In this document: positions 1 through 5,581 of the stretch, in pieces
Layout: the number at the start of each line of letters is the position of its first letter
Position numbering within the stretch: the stretch's first letter is position 1
Source of the DNA: Pirellulales bacterium
Lineage (GTDB): Bacteria; Planctomycetota; Planctomycetia; Pirellulales; Thermoguttaceae
NCBI GenBank assembly: GCA_030617125.1
Contig: JAUWWA010000067.1
Coordinates: 1-7,845, forward strand
Direction of reading: 5' to 3'
Length of the DNA stretch: 7,845 nucleotides
Notes under the pieces: generated by a model
Told to the model about the DNA's origin: nothing
Database searches by the model: none
The model's input: only the letters and a program-made list of their open reading frames with translations
Translations under genes and position numbers: made by a program

Positions 1-868
1 CCAAAACATTCGCTTCGCCGACTAAGTTGAAACCGAGGCTTTGCATGGCTCGGTGCGGCTCGATTGGGTGGCCCAGCAGCCAGCGGGGACACAACTCGGT
101 GCAGAAGCTGCACTGGTCGCAGGCGCTTCGGCCGATCCGGGCGATTTGCCGCCAGTCGCGCCGTAGGCGCCGCACGACCACGTGATCGTCGCCGAGCACG
201 ATCACGCCGCCGGTGGTCTTGTCGACGACTGCGTCGTGGTTTTCTTCAAGATATCCCATCATGACGCCGCCGACGATGTAATTAGGGTCGGCAATGGTCG
301 GTCCGCCGGCTGCCGCCACACACTGGCGAAGCGAGATACCCACCGGCACGCGCAGCGTGACCGGCTCGGCCACCGCGCCGCCGATGGTCAGAAACTTCTC
401 GGTCACCGGATGCTCGGCGGCGCAGGCGATGTTCATGGCGGTCTCGACGTTCATGACGACCGCGCCGACGTCCAGCGGAATTCCACCGGGCGGGATCACA
501 CGGCCGAGCACGTCGTAGACGAGGATGAATTCGTCGCCGGCCGGGTACACGTCGCGAAGCGTAGCCACGTCCAGGTTCGCCGGCAGCTTCGCCCGGAGCA
601 GCTCGATCACGTCGCGGTATTTTTCCTTGACGCCGATGACACCCCGCCCCGCGCCGACGAGTGCGACAGCAACGGCGGTCCCTTCGACGACTGCGTCGAC
701 ATACTCGCGCAGCACTTCCTTGTCCTTGTGCAGGAGTGGTTCACATTCAGCGGCGTTGAGCAGGAGCGTGTCGGCTTTGGCGGCAAGCTTCACGTGTGCA
801 GGAAACCCGGCTCCGCCGGCGCCGACCACGCCCGCCTCGAACACCTGCTCCACGGTGAGGTTCGGCAT
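1..868 (-). CDS. PduS/RnfC-like cobalamin reductase or NADH dehydrogenase subunit (partial, 3' end off window)
   Basis: The minus strand is open from the ATG at 868 to the window edge (289 residues, C-terminus missing). Residues 12-24 (AGVVGAGGAGFPA) and 37-46 (LNAAECEPLL) match the start of the RnfC/Nqo1-type FMN- and NADH-binding domain. An SLBB-like stretch follows at about 165-210. A ferredoxin-type cluster CxxCxxCxxxC uses C250, C253, C256 and C260 and continues into CPRWLLGHPIEPHRAM, closely like PduS, the corrin reductase of propanediol-utilising microcompartments. PduS is about 450 residues long, so some 150 are missing, including a second expected cluster. Related proteins pass electrons from NADH through FMN and Fe-S to a cobalamin or redox partner. 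In planctomycetes such genes often belong to fucose/rhamnose microcompartment loci; no shell gene is visible here, so that role is inference. An extended -10 lies about 37 nt upstream; no clear Shine-Dalgarno sequence precedes the ATG. Confidence 0.85.
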   Translation of the reverse strand, partial: MPNLTVEQVFEAGVVGAGGAGFPAHVKLAAKADTLLLNAAECEPLLHKDKEVLREYVDAVVEGTAVAVALVGAGRGVIGVKEKYRDVIELLRAKLPANLDVATLRDVYPAGDEFILVYDVLGRVIPPGGIPLDVGAVVMNVETAMNIACAAEHPVTEKFLTIGGAVAEPVTLRVPVGISLRQCVAAAGGPTIADPNYIVGGVMMGYLEENHDAVVDKTTGGVIVLGDDHVVVRRLRRDWRQIARIGRSACDQCSFCTELCPRWLLGHPIEPHRAMQSLGFNLVGEANVL

Positions 869-904
869 GGTGATTTGTGGAGGGACACGGGCAATTGACG
901 GTGT

Positions 905-913
905 ATTATAGCA
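905..913 (-). promoter_or_regulatory. Extended -10 promoter for the PduS-like gene
   Basis: On the minus strand the sequence reads TGC-TATAAT, a perfect -10 hexamer with the TG of an extended -10. It lies 37 nt before the ATG at 868, predicting a leader of roughly 30 nt. No good -35 box is present at 16-18 bp, which fits an extended -10 promoter. Confidence 0.55.
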
Positions 914-1048
914 TTTTCGCGGGGCTGAGAAACCGAACGCCTCCGCGTCACATCCACTTTGCGACTCTTACCACGACCATTGATCGCGGCTTTACAATTG
1001 AGGCGCCGGCGAGGACAATGATACGGGAGTATAGGGGCACCGGAATGA

Positions 1049-1067
1049 GGGGTTCCTTGGCAACCCC
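1049..1067 (+). other. Stem-loop upstream of the MNT gene
   Basis: GGGGTT (1049-1054) and AACCCC (1062-1067) form a perfect 6-bp stem with a 7-nt loop, about 40 nt before the MNT coding frame. No T-tract follows, so it is not a classical terminator. It could be a leader structure or chance. The rest of 869-1108 holds only the minus-strand promoter and no convincing plus-strand promoter. Confidence 0.3.
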
Positions 1068-1108
1068 GGCAAGATCAGACCGGTTGCGGTGTTTTCACGA
1101 AGACGACC

Positions 1109-1414
1109 CTGAGCCTCGAAGACATTCGGTCCAAGCTGAGACCGCTTCTCGACGACGGCGCCACTTCGGTCTTCCTGTGCGGTTCGCGAGCGGACGACTC
1201 GGCCGGCGGCAGTTCGGACTGGGATATCGGCGTCTGGCGACCACAAGCCGTTCCCGGTCATGTTATGGAGAATGCAAGGGAAGCGCTGGAATCGATCAGG
1301 ACGCTGCATTCGTTTGACCTCGTCGATTTTTCGAGAACGACGCCTTCGTTTCGCAAGGTTGCGCTGCGGCGGGTTGTGCCCCTAATCGGAGAACCTATCC
1401 ATGACGGAAGCTGA
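1109..1414 (+). pseudogene. MNT-type nucleotidyltransferase (antitoxin of an MNT-HEPN pair), no standard start codon
   Basis: The frame has no ATG, GTG or TTG between the upstream stop (TGA, 1046-1048) and the conserved region; the coordinates begin at a CTG. From that CTG it encodes 101 residues. It carries the nucleotidyltransferase signature GS-x10-D-x-D exactly: G25, S26, D37 and D39, within LCGSRADDSAGGSSDWDIG. A further acidic strand, FDLVDF (69-74), could supply the third metal-binding Asp. In MNT-HEPN systems this protein AMPylates and silences the HEPN toxin. It overlaps the following HEPN gene by 14 nt, the usual arrangement. An ACG at 1097 would give an N-terminus beginning (M)KTTLSLEDI and may be a mutated ATG. 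The active site is intact, so the gene could be a start-lost pseudogene, could use a rare CTG or ACG start, or could reflect a sequence error. Confidence 0.7.
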
Positions 1415-1670
1415 CCTTGCCGACATGTTGAGCACGTGGGAACAGGCCTTGGCGACTTTGCGCGAGGCGCTCGATCTCGAGGTGAGCACAATTGCCAGAG
1501 ATGCGGCCATTAAGCGGTTCGAGTACAACTTTGAATTGGACGATCGCAATCAGACGACGCACACTTACCAGGAATCAACGGCGGAATCGGTCTATCGCAA
1601 CCTCCCCGGATATTACGAGGCTTTCGTCTCGCTGCATCGTGCGTTGACCCAACTCTTGGAAAGACAATGA
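1401..1670 (+). CDS. HEPN-domain protein, HI0074 family, apparently missing its central part
   Basis: An 89-residue protein with GGAG (1388-1391) nine nt before its ATG. The N-terminal helix and KRFEYNFEL (38-46) match the start of HI0074-type HEPN proteins ('nucleotidyltransferase substrate binding'). DDRNQTTHTY (47-56) matches their C-terminal catalytic segment, with the RX4HXY ribonuclease motif at R49, H54 and Y56; the Tyr is the residue AMPylated in MNT-HEPN type VII systems. In relatives, about 40-45 residues separate these two blocks (FEL-AW... to ...ML-EDRN). Here they are joined directly, and family members are usually about 130-140 residues long. This looks like an in-frame internal deletion that removes a helix or more of the HEPN bundle. 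It overlaps the upstream MNT frame and ends 15 nt before the convergent sigma-like gene. Activity is doubtful. Confidence 0.75.
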   Translation: MTEADLADMLSTWEQALATLREALDLEVSTIARDAAIKRFEYNFELDDRNQTTHTYQESTAESVYRNLPGYYEAFVSLHRALTQLLERQ

Positions 1671-1685
1671 GACAAGACAGGAAGT

Positions 1686-2033
1686 TCAGCTATCGAGTTC
1701 GTAGACGAAGTCGCGCAACTTATCGGCGCGGCGGCGGAGCTTTGTGATTGCCTTGTTCTGAATCTGCCGGACGCGTTCGCGGGTGAGTTGGAAAACGTAT
1801 CCCCCTTCGGCCAGCGAATAGCGGTAGCCGTCGCCGAGCCCGAAGCGCATTTCCAGGATCGCCCGCTCCCGGTACGAAATCGTGTTGAGCGCCGCGTGGA
1901 TCCGACGGCGCAACTGCCGCAGGATCGCCTGAGCGTTCGGGGCGAAGGGGACTGCCAGGCATTCCTCGGAGAGTTCGCCGGGGAAAACGGCGAGCAGAAG
2001 CTGCTTTTCCGGAAGGTCTACTTTCTCTACCAT
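1686..2033 (-). CDS. Stand-alone sigma-70 region 4-like DNA-binding protein
   Basis: A 115-residue protein from the ATG at 2033. GGAG lies eight nt before that ATG, whereas the in-frame ATG at 2066 (126 residues) has no Shine-Dalgarno sequence. Residues 52-113 follow sigma-70 region 4: ISYRERAILEMRFGLGDGY, then a helix-turn-helix whose recognition helix LTRERVRQIQNKAITKLRR (83-101) is close to the -35-binding helix of RpoD-type factors, ending in KLRDFV. Regions 1-3, including the -10-binding and core-binding region 2, are absent, so it cannot act as a full sigma factor. Residues 1-50 are not recognised. It may bind DNA or the RNA polymerase flap as an accessory regulator; this is inference. 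One oddity is SLAEGGYVF (73-81) where full sigma factors usually have T-L-E-E-V/I-G. It is convergent with the HEPN gene. Confidence 0.8.
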   Translation of the reverse strand: MVEKVDLPEKQLLLAVFPGELSEECLAVPFAPNAQAILRQLRRRIHAALNTISYRERAILEMRFGLGDGYRYSLAEGGYVFQLTRERVRQIQNKAITKLRRRADKLRDFVYELDS

Positions 2034-2137
2034 GGTCGAGTCTCCACCGGTTGCGCTCGTTAACATCGGCAGAATACCGCGCGGGAGTTCTCCGTGGCTA
2101 GTCCCCTGAATGGTCTATAGCGATCCCGTCCATAGTA

Positions 2138-2157
2138 CCTGTTTGTCGACGTTCAGG
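2138..2157. promoter_or_regulatory. Imperfect palindrome in the intergenic region (possible operator)
   Basis: CCTG-N3-GTCGAC-N3-CAGG is symmetric about the centre of GTCGAC, with 14 of 20 positions palindromic. It sits about 105 nt upstream of the sigma-like start at 2033, within the 2034-2358 intergenic region. That region otherwise holds the plus-strand promoter and operator near its right end. No good promoter for the sigma-like gene was recognised. Confidence 0.2.
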
Positions 2158-2261
2158 ACCCCATCACAGGCAAGAGTTCTGGGGGTGAAGGCTGGAATAC
2201 ACATACGCATCGATCTTTGTCAAGATTTGTCGCGAAATCGTCTCCTCACGAGAAATACCTC

Positions 2262-2289
2262 TTGACCAAGCGGAAGGAACCGATATACT
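2262..2289 (+). promoter_or_regulatory. Sigma-70-type promoter of the membrane protein/regulator operon
   Basis: TTGACC (2262-2267, 5 of 6 matches) and TATACT (2284-2289, 5 of 6) are separated by 16 bp. Transcription should start near 2296, giving a leader of about 60 nt to the ATG at 2359. The 15-bp inverted repeat at 2288-2302 overlaps the end of the -10 box and the predicted start site, a typical repressor position. Confidence 0.65.
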
Positions 2290-2302
2290 TTGTAGCACAA
2301 AG
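2288..2302. promoter_or_regulatory. Operator site A: CTTTGT-AGC-ACAAAG
   Basis: A perfect 6-3-6 inverted repeat covering the -10 end and start site of the promoter at 2262-2289. The same pattern, CTTTGY-N3-RCAAAG, recurs twice before the radical SAM gene (3367-3381 and 3394-3408). The likely ligand is the winged-helix protein encoded at 2960-3349 in this operon, which would mean autoregulation (inference). Confidence 0.65.
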
Positions 2303-2358
2303 CTTCTGCGGCGGAGGTGCTCTCCTGGGCGGGTCGAAGAAATGAAATGAGGTGCCAC

Positions 2359-2967
2359 ATGGAACTGCGCGACGCCCTTTCACAGATCACGGAGATCCGC
2401 TCACAAATGGCCCGGGCGGAGACGTTTCGCGGATACCGGTCGGCAACCGTCGGGATCACCGGGCTGCTTGCGCTGGCTGGGGCAGCCGCCCAGACGGTGT
2501 GGGTCCCACGGCCGTCGGAGCGGATCGGCGTGTACTTGGGGCTCTGGATCGCGCTGGCGCTGCTGAGTGTAGTTGTGTGTGGGGCCGAAATGGCGTATCG
2601 GGCGTATCGGGCCACTTCGCCGCTTACGCGACAGATCACGCTATTGGCGGTCGAGCAGTTTCTGCCATGCGTCGTCGCGGGGGCTTTAGTAACGTTCGCC
2701 GTGGCGCGTTTCGCGCCGACGAGTGCGTGGATGCTGCCCGGCTTGTGGGCGATCGTGTTCAGCCTAGGGGTGTTCGCCTCTTGCCGGCTGCTGCCGCGAC
2801 AGACGTTTTGGGTGGCCGTCTGGTATTTGATTGCCGGCGTGGCGGCGCTGGCGCTGGCCAGGAATGAAGCCGCCTTTTCGCCCTGGGCCATGGTCGGCAC
2901 GTTCGGCGCAGGGCAGTTGATGGCGGCCGCGATCCTCTACGTCACGTTGGAGCGCAACCATGAGTGA
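2359..2967 (+). CDS. Six-helix integral membrane protein of unknown function
   Basis: A 202-residue protein. The ATG at 2359 is chosen because GAGGTG lies four nt before it and the protein then begins with a soluble helix, MELRDALSQITEIRSQMA. An in-frame ATG at 2347 and GTG at 2317 would add residues without a better ribosome site. Hydrophobic segments at about 29-49, 57-76, 95-116, 124-142, 148-166 and 175-195 predict six membrane helices after a roughly 28-residue cytoplasmic N-terminus. No catalytic or transporter motif is visible. Its stop overlaps the start of the winged-helix regulator by eight nt (ATGAGTGA), so the two are translationally coupled. Such membrane protein plus HTH_34-type regulator pairs recur in bacteria, suggesting that the protein either influences the regulator or is its conserved target. 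The function is unknown. Confidence 0.8.
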   Translation: MELRDALSQITEIRSQMARAETFRGYRSATVGITGLLALAGAAAQTVWVPRPSERIGVYLGLWIALALLSVVVCGAEMAYRAYRATSPLTRQITLLAVEQFLPCVVAGALVTFAVARFAPTSAWMLPGLWAIVFSLGVFASCRLLPRQTFWVAVWYLIAGVAALALARNEAAFSPWAMVGTFGAGQLMAAAILYVTLERNHE

Positions 2968-3349
2968 ACTACCCGAACCGCCCGGCCGTTTCGCCTACGA
3001 CGGCCTGGAACGCGCCATCCACGAAAGGGCACGGCTCGGGATCATGGCTTCTCTGGTCGCGCATCCCGACGGGCTGCTCTTCGCTGACTTAAAGGAGCTT
3101 TGTTCTCTGACCGACGGGAACTTGAATCGCCATTTACGGGTGCTCCGCGAGGCGGGCCTGGTTGAAGTGTGGAAGGGCGTGAAGGAGAAGCGGCCACAAA
3201 CAATGTGCCGCATGACGACCCAGGGCCGCACTCGGTTCCTGGAGTACATCGGCACGCTCGAAAAGATCGTCGCCGACGCCGTCTCGCCGAAGGCCGACGC
3301 GGCGGATGGGTTGTCGTCGGGCCTGCTAAAGGGAATGGCGCCGGCATGA
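2960..3349 (+). CDS. Winged-helix transcriptional regulator (HTH_34-like, ArsR/MarR-type fold)
   Basis: A 129-residue cytoplasmic DNA-binding protein with GGAG (2949-2952) seven nt before the ATG. Residues 14-96 fit the winged-helix family HTH_34: IHERARLGIMASLVAHPDG (20-38) as the first helix, FADLKELCSLTDGNLNRHLRVLREAGLV (41-68) as the helix-turn-helix with TDGNLNRHL as recognition helix, then a basic wing VWKGVKEKRPQTMCRMTTQGR (70-90). The tail (about 97-129) may contain a dimerisation helix. No metal- or ligand-binding Cys/His cluster is evident. It is the second gene of the operon and overlaps the membrane gene. Perfect 15-bp inverted repeats at its own promoter and just downstream, before the radical SAM gene, suit a dimeric winged-helix repressor. 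That pairing is inferred from position and symmetry. Confidence 0.85.
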   Translation: MSELPEPPGRFAYDGLERAIHERARLGIMASLVAHPDGLLFADLKELCSLTDGNLNRHLRVLREAGLVEVWKGVKEKRPQTMCRMTTQGRTRFLEYIGTLEKIVADAVSPKADAADGLSSGLLKGMAPA

Positions 3350-3362
3350 GTTTTTTTCGGCG

Positions 3363-3391
3363 TCGACTTTGCGATGCAAAGTGCGTATATT
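3363..3391 (+). promoter_or_regulatory. Probable promoter of the radical SAM gene
   Basis: TATATT (3386-3391, 5 of 6 matches to the -10 box) lies 17 bp after TCGACT (3363-3368, 4 of 6 matches to the -35 box). One copy of the inverted repeat fills the spacer and a second follows the -10 box, so a bound repressor should block polymerase. Transcription would start near 3398, leaving a leader of about 65 nt. Confidence 0.5.
3367..3381. promoter_or_regulatory. Operator site B: CTTTGC-GAT-GCAAAG
   Basis: A perfect 6-3-6 inverted repeat in the spacer of the radical SAM promoter, 18 bp after the regulator's stop codon. Its centre lies 27 bp from that of site C. It differs from site A only in the Y/R position and the central triplet. 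Confidence 0.7.
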
Positions 3392-3393
3392 GG

Positions 3394-3408
3394 CTTTGCG
3401 ACGCAAAG
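3394..3408. promoter_or_regulatory. Operator site C: CTTTGC-GAC-GCAAAG
   Basis: A perfect 6-3-6 inverted repeat starting two bp after the -10 box of the radical SAM promoter, covering the predicted start site. This is nearly the same position that site A takes relative to its own promoter. Confidence 0.7.
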
Positions 3409-3463
3409 CTACAAGAATCGGGACGCAAGTCCCGCATCACCAACCACCAGTAGGAGTTGAAAA

Positions 3464-4969
3464 ATGACATGGAATCCACGCGACATGCAAATCGCGCCGC
3501 GTCTGGCCTCGGCGTTGCGTCCCGGCCCGGTGAAACCGCGGCACGCGCTTTTGATCCAACCGTTTTATCCGAAGGACCCGCGGACCAGCTTCGGCAAACA
3601 CGTACTCGCGCCGAGTCTGGCGTTGACGAGTATCGCCGCCGCCACACCGTCGGATTGGACCATCGCGTACTGGGACGAAAACCTCTTGCAAGGGCCGCCG
3701 CCGCACGATCCCTTTCCACAGGTCGTGGGTATTACGGTTCACTTGACCCTCGCCGATCGGGCGTACGCCTTGGCCCGGTGGTATCGCGAGCGTGGGGCAA
3801 AGGTGATCCTCGGCGGACTTCACGTGACAGCGTGTCTCGAGGAAGCGGCCGTGCACGCCGACGCGTTGGCGATCGGCGAAGGGGTGCAGCTTTGGCGGCG
3901 CATGTTGCGCGACGTCGAGACCGGCACGCTTCGGCCGATTTACCGGGGCGATTTTCGCCGGCCCTATCGTAACGAGCCGCCGCCGCGACGCGACATGTTG
4001 CCTAAGGGGTGCTTCCTGACCACCGCCAGCCTGATCGCCACCCGCGGCTGTCACAACCGCTGTGGGTTCTGCTATATGGCAACGCATGATGTGAAAATGC
4101 CGTACCAAATGCGGGACGTTGAGCAGGTAGTCGACGAATTTCGCGCAACCGCGGAGCCCTATGCGGTGTTCACCGACAACAACCTCGGCTCTCGGCCCGA
4201 CTACCTGCGCGAGCTTTGCCGGGCACTGCGTCCGTTGGAGAAGATCTGGAGTGCGGCGGTGTCGATCGACGTGACCGACGACCCGTCGCTGGTGCGCGAG
4301 ATGGCGCTGGCCGGATGCACGGGCGTGTTCGTGGGATTCGAGTCGCTCAACGGCGAGAACATCGTCGACGCCGGTAAGAAAAGTCCCGCACCGGAAGACT
4401 ACGCTCGCCGCGTGCGGGTATTCCACGACAACGGCATCCAAGTGAATGCGAGTTTTGTCTTCGGTTTCGACCACGACCGGCCGGGTGTGTTCGAGAAGAC
4501 CGTTGCCTGGATCGAAGAGAATCGGCTGACGTGTTCGACGTTTCACATCCTCACGCCGTATCCCGGCACGCCGCTGTTTCGGCGGCTGGAGGCGGAAGGC
4601 CGGCTGTTGCACAAGGATTGGCGGCTCTACAACACGTCACACGTGGTATTTCGACCCAAGCACATGACACCGGAGCAATTGACCGACGGCTACGCCTGGT
4701 GCTACCGCCGGCTATTCTCGCATCGGTCGATCTGGCATCGCCGGCCGGTCGATTTCAAAGCCGTGGCGCCGTATCTGGCGATGTCGTACCTCTACAAACG
4801 CTCGAACCGGCTGTGGCGATTTCTGATTCGCCGGCAACTCACGGCCGCTGTGTGGCGGCCGCTGGTCGAGCAGTCGCGGCGAAGGCATTTGCGGTTTCGC
4901 AAGCAACTGGCGGCCGACACGTCGGCGGCGCCGCGGCAGGGCGGCTCCGTGGTGACGGCTGGCGTGTGA
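3464..4969 (+). CDS. B12-binding-domain radical SAM protein
   Basis: A 501-residue protein with AGGAG (3452-3456) seven nt before the ATG. Residues 27-165 resemble the Rossmann-like B12-binding domain of class B radical SAM enzymes, including VILGGLHVTACLEEA (114-128) and HADALAIGEG (131-140); the DxHxxG base-off motif is absent, as in many of this class. The radical SAM cluster is C196-x3-C200-x2-C203 within TRGCHNRCGFCY. Later barrel strands include VFVGFESLN (288-296), NASFVFGFDHD (328-338) and the TPYPGTPLF segment (364-372). Residues 430-480 are rich in Arg and aromatic residues and are followed by a low-complexity tail. Relatives include methyltransferases and lipid- or pigment-tailoring enzymes of the BchE/HpnJ/HpnR type, but the substrate cannot be told from sequence. 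The gene follows the winged-helix regulator in the same direction but has its own promoter with two operators, so it is probably a regulated target. Confidence 0.9.
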   Translation: MTWNPRDMQIAPRLASALRPGPVKPRHALLIQPFYPKDPRTSFGKHVLAPSLALTSIAAATPSDWTIAYWDENLLQGPPPHDPFPQVVGITVHLTLADRAYALARWYRERGAKVILGGLHVTACLEEAAVHADALAIGEGVQLWRRMLRDVETGTLRPIYRGDFRRPYRNEPPPRRDMLPKGCFLTTASLIATRGCHNRCGFCYMATHDVKMPYQMRDVEQVVDEFRATAEPYAVFTDNNLGSRPDYLRELCRALRPLEKIWSAAVSIDVTDDPSLVREMALAGCTGVFVGFESLNGENIVDAGKKSPAPEDYARRVRVFHDNGIQVNASFVFGFDHDRPGVFEKTVAWIEENRLTCSTFHILTPYPGTPLFRRLEAEGRLLHKDWRLYNTSHVVFRPKHMTPEQLTDGYAWCYRRLFSHRSIWHRRPVDFKAVAPYLAMSYLYKRSNRLWRFLIRRQLTAAVWRPLVEQSRRRHLRFRKQLAADTSAAPRQGGSVVTAGV

Positions 4970-4990
4970 ACTTGGATTGTGTGTGCGCGA

Positions 4991-5506
4991 CTACTTGAGC
5001 GGGTGCAGGCCCCGTTGCGTGCGCCACCGGTTGACCAGCGCCAATGCGAGGGGCTGTTTCTTCAGCAGCTTGACGAGTTGCGAGGCCGTGCAGCCGAGCG
5101 TCGTCGCGGCCGTTTTCACCTCGGCTTCGCGCGAGGCGATTACGTCGAGGGCCTCGGCCAGAACGGCCGGGAAATCGTCGTGCGATTCGTTCACGCTGAT
5201 CCGTCCGCCGGCACAGCGCGATTGCCACAGCGTGCTGGGCGCGTACTGCGGCCCACGCATCCGCCGCACCTGAAGCGCCAGCTTCACCCGAAGGCGGAAC
5301 AACGCCGCCGAGCGGTTCTCGGCCTGGCTGCGGCGCTCGTTGGCTCCGGCCGATACGCCCGTGGGGCGGTGATGCAATACGACGGCGGTCTCGACCTTGT
5401 TGCGGTGCTGTCCGCCGGGACCGCTGCGGCGAAGCCGGCGCATGTCGCACTCCGCCGAGAGTTGCTCACCGTCGAGCGCGGCGGGATGGACGGGCGTTTG
5501 TCCCAT
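4991..5506 (-). CDS. Peptide chain release factor-like protein (GGQ domain)
   Basis: A 171-residue protein from the ATG at 5506. The class I release-factor domain 3 lies at about 18-80, with the peptidyl-tRNA hydrolysis motif SGPGGQHRNKVET (28-40; GGQ at 31-33). In the family, this loop reaches the peptidyl-transferase centre and releases the nascent chain. The codon-recognition domains of RF1/RF2 are absent, so it more likely belongs with ribosome-rescue proteins such as ArfB or PrfH (inference). Unlike ArfB, whose tail is a short basic mRNA-channel helix, it continues with a domain at about 95-171: DDFPAVLAEALDVIA, then a helix-turn-helix-like LGCTASQLVKLLKK, ending RWRTQRGLHPLK. This architecture is familiar from planctomycetes. 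It lies downstream of the mscS-like gene on the same strand, separated by a hairpin repeat, and its stop lies 21 nt from that of the convergent radical SAM gene. Confidence 0.85.
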   Translation of the reverse strand: MGQTPVHPAALDGEQLSAECDMRRLRRSGPGGQHRNKVETAVVLHHRPTGVSAGANERRSQAENRSAALFRLRVKLALQVRRMRGPQYAPSTLWQSRCAGGRISVNESHDDFPAVLAEALDVIASREAEVKTAATTLGCTASQLVKLLKKQPLALALVNRWRTQRGLHPLK

Positions 5507-5518
5507 GATACGCCGTAG

Positions 5519-5568
5519 GACGGATTTTCAATCCGTCGTCAAAGTGGGGGCGGACTGCAAATCCGCCC
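5519..5568. repeat. Planctomycete intergenic double-hairpin repeat (TDFQSVV-type)
   Basis: Two perfect inverted repeats lie side by side: GACGGATT-TTC-AATCCGTC (5519-5537, 8-bp stem) and GGGCGGA-CTGCAAA-TCCGCCC (5548-5568, 7-bp stem). Read in the plus frame, the element encodes TDFQSVVKVGADCKSALQ, a phrase that recurs in spurious small ORFs of planctomycete genomes and marks a dispersed repeat rather than a protein. It fills most of the 75-nt gap between the mscS-like stop and the release-factor-like start, so on the minus strand it would form stable RNA hairpins between the two genes. These could attenuate transcription or protect the upstream mRNA (inference). Confidence 0.7.
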
Positions 5569-5581
5569 TGCAACCATGCGG

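Noticed and set aside
182..898. Plus-strand open frame (238 codons) over the PduS-like gene
   Set aside because: The opposite strand encodes a conserved flavo-iron-sulfur protein; this translation is full of Asp and His and has no domain, typical of an antisense shadow.
957..962. CTTTGC half-site resembling the operator
   Set aside because: The matching GCAAAG arm is absent. The same applies to CTTTGC at 1456-1461 and 7317-7322, so these are taken as chance.
3350..3358. G followed by a run of T after the regulator stop codon, as a terminator
   Set aside because: The T-run lacks a convincing GC-rich stem immediately before it, so it was not called.
3437..4612. Long minus-strand open frame (391 codons) antisense to the radical SAM gene
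   Set aside because: It is the complement of a clearly conserved gene in high-GC DNA; its translation is rich in Arg, His and Val without a recognisable domain, and no promoter or ribosome site supports it.
4839..5450. Minus-strand 203-codon frame overlapping the release-factor-like gene
   Set aside because: Arg/Ala/Pro-rich shadow in another frame of the GGQ gene, extending into the radical SAM gene.
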